Source: Marmoricola sp. Leaf446
Lineage (GTDB): Bacteria > Actinomycetota > Actinomycetes > Propionibacteriales > Nocardioidaceae
Assembly: GCF_001424755.1 (NCBI RefSeq)
Contig: NZ_LMRF01000004.1
Location: forward strand, 78,557 to 142,556
DNA length: 64,000 bases
Reading direction: 5' to 3'
Each line of letters opens with the position of its first letter. Position 1 is the stretch's first letter. This document shows positions 34,753 through 42,848 of this stretch, piece by piece. The translations under genes were made by a program, and so were the position numbers. Below the pieces are notes generated by a model. That model saw only the letters and a list, made by a program, of their open reading frames with translations, did not search any database and was not told where the DNA came from.

Positions 34753-35934
34753 GTGGACACCGTCGTACGTCTCCCCGCTGCCCGGATCCCCGCCCTCCCT
34801 CCCGCCGCCCGGCCGCTACGCGTGCTGGTCGTCACCGAGTCGTTCCTGCCGCAGGTCAACGGCGTCACCAACTCCGTGCGCCGCGTCCTGGAGCACCTGC
34901 ACGCCCACGGCCACGAGGCGCACCTCGTCGCCCCCTCCGGGCCCGTGTCGTACGCCGGGGCGCCGCTCCACCGCGTCCGCAGCGTGGCCATGCCCACCTA
35001 CCGTGACTTCCCGGTGGGGGTCGCCACCCGGGCACACCTGCGCCGCCTGGTCGACGAGGTGATGCCCGACGTGGTCCACCTGGCCTCCCCGGCGTGGCTG
35101 GGCCACCAGGCGGGCGAGGCGGCCCGCAGCCTCGGCGTGCCCGTCGTCGCGGTCTACCAGACCGACCTCGTCGGGTTCGCCGAGCGCTACCCGTTCCCGG
35201 GTGCCGCGTCGCTGATGCGGGCGCTCACCCGACGGGTGCACGGCCCGGCCGACCGCACCCTGGCCCCGAGCAGCGCCAGCCTCGAGCAGCTCGCGGGCCT
35301 CGGGGTCGAGCGGGTGCACCGCTGGGGCCGGGGCGTCGACACCGACCTGTTCGACCCGCGCCGGCGGACCGGCACGCTGCGGGCCGAGCTGCAGGCGGGC
35401 GACGACCTCCTCGTGGGGTACGTCGGCCGGCTGGCCGCCGAGAAGGAGCTGGAGCTGCTCCGGGGGGTGCACGCGCTGGCCGGCGTACGACTGGTGCTGG
35501 TGGGGGGAGGGCCCGAGGAGGCCAGGCTGCGCCAGCTGCTGCCGCGGGCGTCGTTCCTCGGCGTGCGCCACGGCGAGGACCTCGCCCGGGTGGTGGCCTC
35601 GCTGGACGTCTTCGCCCACACGGGCAGCACCGAGACCTTCTGCCAGTCGGCGCAGGAGGCGCTGGCCAGCGGGGTGCCGGTGGTGGCGCCGCGCGCGGGC
35701 GGTCCGCTCGACCTGGTGGTCGAGGGCCGCAACGGGTTCCTCTTCGACCCCGGGTCCGCGGCCGGCCTGGCCGGCGTCGTCGAGGCGCTGGGCGCCCGCC
35801 CCGCCCTGCGGGCGCGGCTGGCCCGCGCGGCCCGGCCGAGCGTCGTGCGCCGCTCGTGGGACGCCGTCAACGCCGAGCTGCTGGAGCACTACCGCGCGGT
35901 GTCGCTCGCGCCGAGCCACCGGGCGAGTGCGTAG
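34753..35934 (+). CDS. GT4-family glycosyltransferase, MgtA/PimB'-like
   Basis: A 393-residue GT-B fold glycosyltransferase. The N-terminal acceptor domain reads VLVVTESFLPQVNGVTNSVR and the nucleotide-sugar domain holds VGYVGRLAAEKELELL, VLVGGGPEE and the GT4 EX7E region TETFCQSAQEALASGVPVVA. This combination is typical of the GDP-mannose-dependent alpha-mannosyltransferases of mycobacteria and corynebacteria, such as MgtA (Rv0557). It probably builds a mannosylated envelope lipid. The GTG at 34753 looks leaderless. An N-terminal Pro/Ala stretch precedes the fold. Confidence 0.85.
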   Translation: MDTVVRLPAARIPALPPAARPLRVLVVTESFLPQVNGVTNSVRRVLEHLHAHGHEAHLVAPSGPVSYAGAPLHRVRSVAMPTYRDFPVGVATRAHLRRLVDEVMPDVVHLASPAWLGHQAGEAARSLGVPVVAVYQTDLVGFAERYPFPGAASLMRALTRRVHGPADRTLAPSSASLEQLAGLGVERVHRWGRGVDTDLFDPRRRTGTLRAELQAGDDLLVGYVGRLAAEKELELLRGVHALAGVRLVLVGGGPEEARLRQLLPRASFLGVRHGEDLARVVASLDVFAHTGSTETFCQSAQEALASGVPVVAPRAGGPLDLVVEGRNGFLFDPGSAAGLAGVVEALGARPALRARLARAARPSVVRRSWDAVNAELLEHYRAVSLAPSHRASA

Positions 35935-36049
35935 GTCCTCGGCCCGACGTGAGCCTCGTCTCGGGGCCCCGCGATTCGGTGGACACGGCCCTCACGGTCA
36001 CGGGAGACTCACCGGTAACACGTTCGTCGACGAGTGAGGAGGCCCCCGG

Positions 36050-36460
36050 ATGGCCGAGGAGCTGGACCCCAGGAAGCTCGGATCGCTGAACCGGCTGGAG
36101 AGCCTGAGCGAGAAGGACCTGAAGAAGGTCGTCAGCAAGGGCCGCCACGTCAAGCTGCCGGCCAACTGGTCGCTGATCTGGGAGAAGACCCCGGGCGACA
36201 AGGCCTACCTGATCGTCGAGGGCGAGGTCTCGGTCCGCAAGGGCAAGGAGGAGGTCACCCGGCTCGGTCCGGGCGACGTCATCGGCGAGATGGCGATCGT
36301 GGGCCACAAGCTGCGCTCGGCGAGCGTGGTCAGCCTGACCCCCGTCGAGGTCGTGCACTTCACCAAGGAGGCGCTGACCGACCTGCTCGACGACGTACCG
36401 GCCTTCGGCGAGGCGCTGCGCGGCACCACCGAGGACCGCCTGGGCCCCGCGGCCGGATGA
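36050..36460 (+). CDS. Stand-alone cyclic-nucleotide-binding domain protein
   Basis: A 136-residue protein consisting of one cNMP-binding beta-roll: KLPANWSLIWEKTPGDKAYL, IVEGEVSVRKGKEEVTRLGP and GDVIGEMAIVGHKLRSASV, which corresponds to the phosphate-binding cassette with Glu and Arg. It has no DNA-binding or kinase domain. GAGGAGG lies upstream of the ATG. A class III cyclase starts 19 bases downstream, so the pair probably makes and senses a cyclic nucleotide. Confidence 0.85.
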   Translation: MAEELDPRKLGSLNRLESLSEKDLKKVVSKGRHVKLPANWSLIWEKTPGDKAYLIVEGEVSVRKGKEEVTRLGPGDVIGEMAIVGHKLRSASVVSLTPVEVVHFTKEALTDLLDDVPAFGEALRGTTEDRLGPAAG

Positions 36461-36479
36461 CCCGCCCGTCGGACCTCCG

Positions 36480-37607
36480 GTGAGCGAGCGTCCCGACCGG
36501 CGTGAGCTGGTCGACCTCTTCGAGGTGTTCCTGCTCGGGGAGGAGCCGTCGCTGACCGGTGCCCAGATCGCCGAGCAGGTCGGCATCCCCTACGAGGACG
36601 CCCGTGTGCGCTGGCGCTCGCTCGGCTTCACCGCCGTCGACCCCGACGAGGTGGCGTTCACCCACGCCGACCTCGACGCGCTGCGGCTCACCCAGGAGCT
36701 CGTCGAGCTCGGGGTCGTCGACGAGGAGGACCAGTCGGCGCTGGTGCGCACGATGGGCCGCAGCTTCGCGCGGCTCACCGAGTGGCAGCTCGGCCTGCTC
36801 GCCCGGGTCGTCGACGTCGACGCGATGGACGTCGAGGAGCTGACGGCGGTGATGGAGCGGATCACGCCCGCGGTCGAGCAGCTGCAGAGCTACGTCTGGC
36901 GCCGGCACACCGTCGCCACCGCGAGCCGGCTGCTGCTGGCCGACGCCTCCCCGGCCGAGGGGTCGGAGGGGGACGCGACCGGCGACGGGAGCGCCGTCGA
37001 CGCCGAGGGCGTGCTCATGGGCGTGGGGTTCGCCGACATCGTCGGGTTCACCCGGCAGAGCCGCTCGTTGAGCCGTCGCGAGACCGCCCGGCTGGTCGAC
37101 CGCTTCGAGGAGCGGGCGCTGGAGATCGTCAGCGGGCACGGCGGTCGCATCATCAAGTCGATCGGCGACGAGGTGCTCTTCGTCGCCGACCGGCCCGAGG
37201 ACGTCGCCGCGATCGCGCTCGAGCTGGTCGAGGAGGCCGACCGCGACGGCGACTTCCCCGAGCTGCGGGTGGGCCTGGCCTGGGGACGCGCGCTGGCCCG
37301 CTTCGGCGACGTGCTGGGCCCGGTCGTCAACCTGGCCTCGCGGCTCACCGGCACCTCCCGGCCCGGGCGCGTGCTCGTCGACCGGTCGCTGGCCGAGGAG
37401 CTGCAGGACCGCGAGGAGCTCAAGCTGCGCCGGGTGCGGCGTACGTCGGTCAAGGGCTACCGCCGCCTCGAGCCGTGGTCGCTGCGACGCGGCGACCGCT
37501 CAGCCGAGCAGGACCGAGGCGGCGTCGGCGGGGTCGTCGACGAGGACGACGGAGCGGGCCATGGGGCGGCCGTCGGCGAGGGCGCGCAGGAGCGGCCAGA
37601 CCGGTAG
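36480..37607 (+). CDS. Class III adenylate/guanylate cyclase
   Basis: A 375-residue soluble cyclase. An N-terminal regulatory part of about 165 residues begins with a MerR/helix-turn-helix-like stretch (LTGAQIAEQVGIPYEDARVR) and includes a region similar to pH-sensing domains of mycobacterial cyclases. The catalytic domain has GFADIVGFTRQSRSL, with the first metal Asp near residue 185, GRIIKSIGDEVLFV with the substrate Lys and second Asp, and VNLASRLTGTSRPGRVLV with the transition-state Arg. The GTG start is 19 bases after the cNMP-binding gene. Its last 36 codons overlap the convergent LOG gene. Confidence 0.87.
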   Translation: MSERPDRRELVDLFEVFLLGEEPSLTGAQIAEQVGIPYEDARVRWRSLGFTAVDPDEVAFTHADLDALRLTQELVELGVVDEEDQSALVRTMGRSFARLTEWQLGLLARVVDVDAMDVEELTAVMERITPAVEQLQSYVWRRHTVATASRLLLADASPAEGSEGDATGDGSAVDAEGVLMGVGFADIVGFTRQSRSLSRRETARLVDRFEERALEIVSGHGGRIIKSIGDEVLFVADRPEDVAAIALELVEEADRDGDFPELRVGLAWGRALARFGDVLGPVVNLASRLTGTSRPGRVLVDRSLAEELQDREELKLRRVRRTSVKGYRRLEPWSLRRGDRSAEQDRGGVGGVVDEDDGAGHGAAVGEGAQERPDR

Positions 37608-38618
37608 CACCTGGGTCCAGTGGTGCTCGCCCACGAACACCATCGGCGCCACGTCCTCGGCCGGCGCGTAGTAGTTGGTGCACGCCGCCTGGAAGACCTC
37701 CTGCACCGTGCCCGCGGCGCCGGGGAGGTAGACGATGCCGTCGCGGCACTTCTCCAGCAGCACGTCCTCGCGGATGGCGTTGCGGAAGTACTTCGCGGTG
37801 CTCGTCGCGAACACGTTGGGCGGCTCGTGGCCGTAGTGCCAGGTCGGGATGCCCACCGAGCGGCCGCTGTCGGGCCGGTCGTCGTGGCCGGTGACGGCGG
37901 CCAGGCCGCTGCGGGCCCAGGCCCCGACGTCGGGGGAGTACGACGGGACGGCGGACACCTCGGCCAGGGCGGCGTCGAGAACCTCGGGCGGGCTGTCGCC
38001 GAGCCTGGCTCCCAGGTTGGCCGCCTCCATCGCGCCCGGTCCGCCTCCTGTCGCGACGGTCAGCCCGCCGGCCGCGAGCCGGTGGGCGAGGCGGGCCGCG
38101 GCGGCGTACACCTCGTCGGTGCGGGTGACGGCGTGGCCGCCCATCAGGCCGACGACGCGGCGGCCGCGCAGCCGCTCCTCCAGCGCGTCGTCGACCGACG
38201 CGTCGTGGATCGCCATCGCCAGCTGGTCGGCGAGCCGGCCGCGGTGGGAGCGTCGCGACCAGCCGTAGACGAGGGCGTCGAGGGTCCCGGGGTAGCCGCC
38301 CTCCTCCAGGCCGGCAAAGAGCTCCTCGGGGGTGTAGAGGTGCGGGCGCCACGGGTCGAAGGGCACGTGCGGCAGGTCGGGGAAGACCAGCGCGCCACCG
38401 GTGCGGAGGTGCTCCTCGAGCGCGGCCGACATGGTGCCGCCCAGCACCAGGGCGCCGGCGGGGTCGAGCGCCAGCAGCGCGGCCTCCTGGCTGCCGAGGT
38501 CGACGTCCTGCAGCTGCCAGCCGGCCATCGACCCGCCGCTCCCCACCCGCTGCACCGCCAGGGCCAGCTCGTCGGGGGACTCGATCTCGTGCCAGTTCCG
38601 GCTGCCGCTGCGGGTCAC
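37500..38618 (-). CDS. LOG-family (TIGR00730-like) protein
   Basis: A 372-residue protein with a C-terminal LOG/lysine-decarboxylase-like domain, recognised by TGGGPGAMEAANLGA and LPGAAGTVQEVFQA, the latter a variant of the PGGxGTxxE motif that defines phosphoribohydrolases such as cytokinin-activating LOG. An N-terminal part of about 120 residues (WHEIESPDELALAVQRVG) is extra compared with 190-residue LOG proteins. The product is likely a nucleotide 5'-monophosphate hydrolase; substrate is unknown. GTG start at 38618. Its 3' end overlaps the cyclase gene by 108 bases. Confidence 0.82.
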   Translation of the reverse strand: MTRSGSRNWHEIESPDELALAVQRVGSGGSMAGWQLQDVDLGSQEAALLALDPAGALVLGGTMSAALEEHLRTGGALVFPDLPHVPFDPWRPHLYTPEELFAGLEEGGYPGTLDALVYGWSRRSHRGRLADQLAMAIHDASVDDALEERLRGRRVVGLMGGHAVTRTDEVYAAAARLAHRLAAGGLTVATGGGPGAMEAANLGARLGDSPPEVLDAALAEVSAVPSYSPDVGAWARSGLAAVTGHDDRPDSGRSVGIPTWHYGHEPPNVFATSTAKYFRNAIREDVLLEKCRDGIVYLPGAAGTVQEVFQAACTNYYAPAEDVAPMVFVGEHHWTQVLPVWPLLRALADGRPMARSVVLVDDPADAASVLLG

Positions 38619-38661
38619 CGGCCGATCATGCCGCAGCGGTGGTGGCCGGAGCGGGCCCGGC

Positions 38662-38667
38662 TAGCGT
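38662..38667 (+). promoter_or_regulatory. -10 box of a leaderless promoter
   Basis: TAGCGT ends 6 nt before the ATG at 38674; the whole divergent gap to the LOG gene is only 55 bp. Confidence 0.5.
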
Positions 38668-38673
38668 TGTCCC

Positions 38674-39234
38674 ATGCGCAGCCGCTCGGTGACCAACGTC
38701 AGCTGGGACCTCCTCGACGCCCCCGTGATCCACGGCCGCGGCGAGGAGCCCGTGATCCAGGCGCCCGCCGGCCGCACCTGGACCCACGCCCGGCTGCTGG
38801 AGGAGGTCGCCGCCCTCGGTGGCCTGCTGCACCACCTCGGCGTCGGCCCCGGCGTCCCCGTGGTCGTCGACCTCGCCGAGGACCACGCCGTCGAGGCCGT
38901 CGTGGCCGCGCTCGCCACGGCGCGGGTGGGGGGCGTGGTGCGGACCGACGAGGACCCCGCGGCGCCGGTCACGGTGGTCTCCGGCGGCGTCGACCCGGCT
39001 CCCGACGGACGCACCCGCCTGGTGCGGACCCGGGGCGGCGAGGTCGTGGTCGAGCCCGACCTCGACTGGTCGGTGATGCTGCGCGCGGGGCGCACCGACC
39101 CGGCGGCGTGCGAGGTGCTCGAGCCCGGTGCGGCGTACTCCCCGACGCGGAGCGTGGTCGAGCAGGCCGAGGCCCTGGCGGCCGAGCCGGCGCCGTACGC
39201 CCCCGAGGCGCTGCGGCGGCTGCTGCAGGTCTGA
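38674..39234 (+). CDS. Short protein resembling the N-terminus of acyl-CoA synthetases
   Basis: A 186-residue protein resembling the first part of AMP-forming acyl-CoA synthetases: SWDLLDAPVIHGRG, TWTHARLLEEVAALGG and VVDLAEDHAVEAVVAALAT followed by ARVGGVV. It stops before the P-loop-like motif, the A5/A8 cores and the catalytic Lys. The frame is clean, without internal stops or frameshift, and it appears to have its own promoter. It may be a decayed fragment or a stand-alone regulatory domain. Confidence 0.7.
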   Translation: MRSRSVTNVSWDLLDAPVIHGRGEEPVIQAPAGRTWTHARLLEEVAALGGLLHHLGVGPGVPVVVDLAEDHAVEAVVAALATARVGGVVRTDEDPAAPVTVVSGGVDPAPDGRTRLVRTRGGEVVVEPDLDWSVMLRAGRTDPAACEVLEPGAAYSPTRSVVEQAEALAAEPAPYAPEALRRLLQV

Positions 39235-39310
39235 GCGCCGGTCCTAGGGTGGGAGCCGGGCCGCGTGCACACGGGCCCGTGACGACGTCGTCCACCCGGA
39301 AGGACCCCGC

Positions 39311-40777
39311 ATGAGCACCCACCCCGACGCCCGACGCGTCCTGGACGCCGCCCCGCGACAGCTCTACGTGGGCGGCGCCTGGCGTGACGCCGAGGGGGGC
39401 GCGACCATGCCGGTCGAGGACCCCGCCACCGGCGAGACGCTGTGCGAGGTGGCCGACGCGAGCGTCGCCGACGGTGCGGCTGCCCTGGACGCCGCCGTCG
39501 CCGCCCAGCGCGACTGGGCCGCGACCCCGCCCAACGAGCGCTCGGAGGTCCTGCACCGCGCGTTCACGCTGATGCAGGAGCGCAGCGACGACCTGGCGCT
39601 GCTGATGACGCTCGAGATGGGCAAGTCGCTGGCGGAGTCCAAGGGCGAGATCGCCTATGCCGCGGAGTTCTTCCGGTGGTTCACCGGCGAGGCGCTGCGC
39701 ATCGACGGCTACTTCAAGCAGGCCGGCAACGGGCAGTCGCGGGTGCTCGTGATGAAGCAGCCGGTCGGCCCCTGCCTGTTCATCACGCCGTGGAACTTCC
39801 CGGCCGCGATGGGCACCCGCAAGATCGCCCCGGCCATCGCCGCCGGCTGCACGATGGTCGTCAAGCCCGCGGAGCAGACGCCGCTGTCGATGCTGGCGCT
39901 GGCGAGGCTGCTCGAGGACGCCGGGCTGCCGCCGGGCGTGCTCAACGTGGTGCCGACCTCCGCCTCCAGCGAGCTGGCCAAGCCGCTCATCGCCGACCCG
40001 CGGCTGCGCAAGCTCAGCTTCACCGGCTCGACCGAGGTCGGCCGCACCCTGATCGCCCAGGCCTCCGAGCAGGTGCTCAAGACCTCGATGGAGCTCGGCG
40101 GCAACGCGCCGTTCGTGGTCTTCGAGGACGCCGACCTCGACGCGGCCGTCGAGCAGGCGATGGTGGCCAAGATGCGCAACATGGGGGAGGCCTGCACCTC
40201 GGCCAACCGCTTCCACGTGCAGGCGTCCGTCGCCGAGGAGTTCGCCGCCAGGCTGACCGAGAAGATGCAGGCGCTCACGCTCGGCCACGGCGCTGACGAG
40301 GGCACCGACGTCGGTCCGCTCATCGACGCCGACCAGCGCGGCAAGGTCGCCGAGCTCGTCGACGACGCCGTCGCCAAGGGCGCCACGGCCGTGACCGGCG
40401 GCGGTGTCCGCGACGGGGCGGGCTACTTCTTCGAGCCGACCGTGCTGACCGGCGTACCCACGGACGCGCGGCTGCTCAAGGAGGAGATCTTCGGCCCCGT
40501 CGCGCCCATCGCCACCTTCGAGACCGAGGAGGAGGCGGTCGCGGCGGCCAACGACACCGAGTTCGGCCTCGTCGCCTACCTCTTCACCCGTGACCTGTCC
40601 CGCGCGCTGCGGGTCAGCGAGGCGCTGGAGACCGGCATGATCGGCCTCAACCAGGGCCTGGTCTCCAACGCCGGCGCCCCCTTCGGCGGCGTCAAGCAGT
40701 CGGGCCTGGGCCGCGAGGGCGGCAACGAGGGGATCGCGGAGTACCTCGAGACCAAGTACGTCGCCGTCAAGCTCTGA
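39311..40777 (+). CDS. gabD: Succinate-semialdehyde dehydrogenase (NAD(P)+)
   Basis: A 488-residue aldehyde dehydrogenase of the GabD branch. Motifs: ITPWNFPAAMGTRKIAPAI, the cofactor-site FTGSTEVGRTL, catalytic Glu in SMELGGNAPFVVFEDAD and catalytic Cys in MGEACTSANRFHV. The C-terminal GLNQGLVSNAGAPFGGVKQS and GLGREGGNEGI are typical of succinate-semialdehyde dehydrogenases of the GABA shunt, although related semialdehydes cannot be excluded. GGAAGGA precedes the ATG. A terminator-like hairpin follows. Confidence 0.87.
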   Translation: MSTHPDARRVLDAAPRQLYVGGAWRDAEGGATMPVEDPATGETLCEVADASVADGAAALDAAVAAQRDWAATPPNERSEVLHRAFTLMQERSDDLALLMTLEMGKSLAESKGEIAYAAEFFRWFTGEALRIDGYFKQAGNGQSRVLVMKQPVGPCLFITPWNFPAAMGTRKIAPAIAAGCTMVVKPAEQTPLSMLALARLLEDAGLPPGVLNVVPTSASSELAKPLIADPRLRKLSFTGSTEVGRTLIAQASEQVLKTSMELGGNAPFVVFEDADLDAAVEQAMVAKMRNMGEACTSANRFHVQASVAEEFAARLTEKMQALTLGHGADEGTDVGPLIDADQRGKVAELVDDAVAKGATAVTGGGVRDGAGYFFEPTVLTGVPTDARLLKEEIFGPVAPIATFETEEEAVAAANDTEFGLVAYLFTRDLSRALRVSEALETGMIGLNQGLVSNAGAPFGGVKQSGLGREGGNEGIAEYLETKYVAVKL

Positions 40778-40788
40778 GGTCGCCCGGG

Positions 40789-40834
40789 TGCGTCATGCGA
40801 GACGGTCGCTCAGGCGCCCGTCTCGTATGACGCA
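40789..40834. terminator. Bidirectional terminator-like inverted repeat
   Basis: A 17-bp stem (TGCGTCATGCGAGACGG with CCGTCTCGTATGACGCA, one G-U) around a 12-nt loop, between convergent gabD and SDR genes. The right arm contains TCGTATGACG, the same core as the 73-bp repeat array at 20848. Confidence 0.7.
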
Positions 40835-40854
40835 TCGCTGTGTCCGCTCTCCGG

Positions 40855-41667
40855 TCACTGGCCGCGGCGGCGGGAGACCAGCTCGAAGGCGGGGCCGACG
40901 GTGCGGTCCCAGACGGCCGGGGCGAGGTTGAAGGCGAGCAGCATCGCGTAGTTGCTCCAGGCCGTCTGCACCGAGCGCGTCGGCGTACGACGCCCGTGGG
41001 CGTGGCGCAGCACGGCCCGGGCGGCGCGCTCGGGGGAGATGGTCGGCGGGGGCGGGGTGTTGACGCCGCCGGCGGAGTCGAGTGCGCTGCCGTAGATCGG
41101 GGTGTCCACGCTGCCGGGGGCGACGTGGACGATGCGGACGCCGGGGGTGTCGAGGTTCTCGATGTGGAGCTGGCGCGCCAGGGCCCGGACGCCCCACTTG
41201 CTCACGACGTACGGCGTCATCTCGGGCACGTTGATGTGGCCGAGCAGCGAGCCGACGAGGACGAGGGTGCCCTCGCCCTGCTCCCGGAGGACGGGTACGA
41301 CGTGGCGCGCGACGTTGGCGGCCCCGAGCAGGTTGGTCGAGACCACCGAGTCGAAGTCCTCCGGCGTCGTGTCCTCGGTGCGGCCGTAGCTGACGACGCC
41401 GGCGCAGTGCAGCACCGCATCGAGCCGGCCGGTGGCGCGGACCACCTCGTCGACGGCGTCGCCGACGGCGGTGTCGTCGGCGACGTCGGCCGCGACGACG
41501 GTGGTGCCGGAGGCGCCGGCGGCCGCGCACTCCTCGGCGACCTCCTCCAGCTTCTCCTTGCGCCGCGCGAGCAGGGCGACGTGGTCGCCGGCCTCCGCGG
41601 CCTGGATGGCGGTGGCGCGGCCGATGCCGCTGGAGGCGCCGGTGACGAGGACCGTGCGTGAGGTCAT
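40855..41667 (-). CDS. Short-chain dehydrogenase/reductase
   Basis: A classical 270-residue SDR: VLVTGASSGIGRATAIQAAE (cofactor motif), LHCAGVV (NAG variant), VGSLLG with the catalytic Ser and YVVSKWGVRA with Tyr and Lys. The C-terminal part, APAVWDRTVGPAFELVSRR, is shared with the divergent gene at 41699, so the two are paralogues. The C-terminal extension suggests a membrane-associated subfamily. The true start is the ATG at 41667; the frame stays open upstream into its neighbour. Substrate unknown. Confidence 0.88.
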   Translation of the reverse strand: MTSRTVLVTGASSGIGRATAIQAAEAGDHVALLARRKEKLEEVAEECAAAGASGTTVVAADVADDTAVGDAVDEVVRATGRLDAVLHCAGVVSYGRTEDTTPEDFDSVVSTNLLGAANVARHVVPVLREQGEGTLVLVGSLLGHINVPEMTPYVVSKWGVRALARQLHIENLDTPGVRIVHVAPGSVDTPIYGSALDSAGGVNTPPPPTISPERAARAVLRHAHGRRTPTRSVQTAWSNYAMLLAFNLAPAVWDRTVGPAFELVSRRRGQ

Positions 41668-41685
41668 GGCTGATCTACCTGTCCG

Positions 41686-41691
41686 TAGTGT
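41686..41691 (+). promoter_or_regulatory. -10 box of a leaderless promoter (SDR at 41699)
   Basis: TAGTGT ends 7 nt before the GTG at 41699, within the 31-bp divergent gap. Confidence 0.5.
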
Positions 41692-41698
41692 GCGAGGG

Positions 41699-42637
41699 GT
41701 GACGACTGACGAGGGTGTGGCGGGTCCGGGGCGCGTGCTGATGGTCGTGGGCGGGACGTCCGGCATCGGCCTGGCCGTGGCGCGTGCCGCGACCGCCCGC
41801 GGCGACGTCGTCGCCGTGGTGGCCCGCGACGCCGGCCGGGTGGCCGAGGTCGCCGCGGCGCTGCCGGGCCGGGCGCTGGGCATCGCCGCCGACGTGGTAG
41901 ACGGCGCGGCCGTGGAGCGGGCGGTGGCCGAGGTGCTCGAGCGTCACGGCCGGCTGGACGCGGTGGTGACGACGGCCCAGGTGATGGCCTACGGCGACGT
42001 CGACGAGGTGCCGACCGAGGTCGTGCAGCGGGTGGTCGACACCGCCGTGATGGGCACCCACCACCTGGCCCGGCACGTGCTGCCGGTGTTCCGCCGCCAG
42101 GGCGGCGGCACGCTCGTGGTGGTCAGCTCGCTGCTCGCCGAGATCGCGGTGCCCTCGATGGGCATCTACAGCGCCGCCAAGTGGGGCCAGCTGGGCCTGG
42201 TGCGAGCGATGCAGGCCGAGACCCGTCACGAGCGCGGCATCCACGTCTGCCTGGTCAAGCCCGGTGCCATCGACACGCCGATCTACCACCAGGCCGCCTC
42301 CTACGCCGGGAGCCGCGGGTCGGCGCCGCCGCCGGTGATCACGCCCGAGGCGGTGGCCACGAAGTGCCTGGCGATGCTCGACCGGCCGCGCCGGGCCTCC
42401 GACGCGGGGCCCGTCAACAAGCTCGCCGTGCTCGGCTTCCGCTACCTGCCGTTCGTCTACGACCGCATCTCCGGCCCGCTGGTCGACCGGGTGGCCCTGC
42501 GCGGTCCGAGCACCGAGGACGGCCCCGGCAACGTGTTCGCGGCCGACACCGGGCGCGAGGGGCTCCGCGGCGGCTGGACGCCCGTGGGCCGGCTGCGCCG
42601 GGCCGACGGCCGGGCACGCTGGCGCCGCCGTCGCTGA
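41699..42637 (+). CDS. Short-chain dehydrogenase/reductase, paralogue of the divergent gene
   Basis: A 312-residue SDR: VLMVVGGTSGIGLAVARAAT, VVSSLLAE with the catalytic Ser and YSAAKWGQLG with Tyr and Lys. The NAG motif is replaced by TTAQVMAYG. The C-terminal LPFVYDRISGPLVDRVALRG resembles that of the divergent SDR. A further basic tail (RRADGRARWRRRR) follows. The GTG at 41699 has no Shine-Dalgarno sequence. It probably shares substrate class and control with its partner; this is inferred from arrangement. Confidence 0.85.
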   Translation: MTTDEGVAGPGRVLMVVGGTSGIGLAVARAATARGDVVAVVARDAGRVAEVAAALPGRALGIAADVVDGAAVERAVAEVLERHGRLDAVVTTAQVMAYGDVDEVPTEVVQRVVDTAVMGTHHLARHVLPVFRRQGGGTLVVVSSLLAEIAVPSMGIYSAAKWGQLGLVRAMQAETRHERGIHVCLVKPGAIDTPIYHQAASYAGSRGSAPPPVITPEAVATKCLAMLDRPRRASDAGPVNKLAVLGFRYLPFVYDRISGPLVDRVALRGPSTEDGPGNVFAADTGREGLRGGWTPVGRLRRADGRARWRRRR

Positions 42638-42848
42638 GGCGGCGTACGGGTGGGTCACGGGGTCGCTCGCTCCTGTCGGGAGCCGCAGACGACGGAGCGC
42701 CGTCCCGGGCGGGCCGGGTCGGCCGGCGGTGCAGGGTGGTGCGGTGCTCCGTCGCGTCTGGGGCCGCGGGGGTGGAGCGGGGCTGGACCGTCCAGCGTAG
42801 CCAGCGGTGCGTGAGGCTCCTGTCGGCGTCGGCTGCCACCATGGGCCG

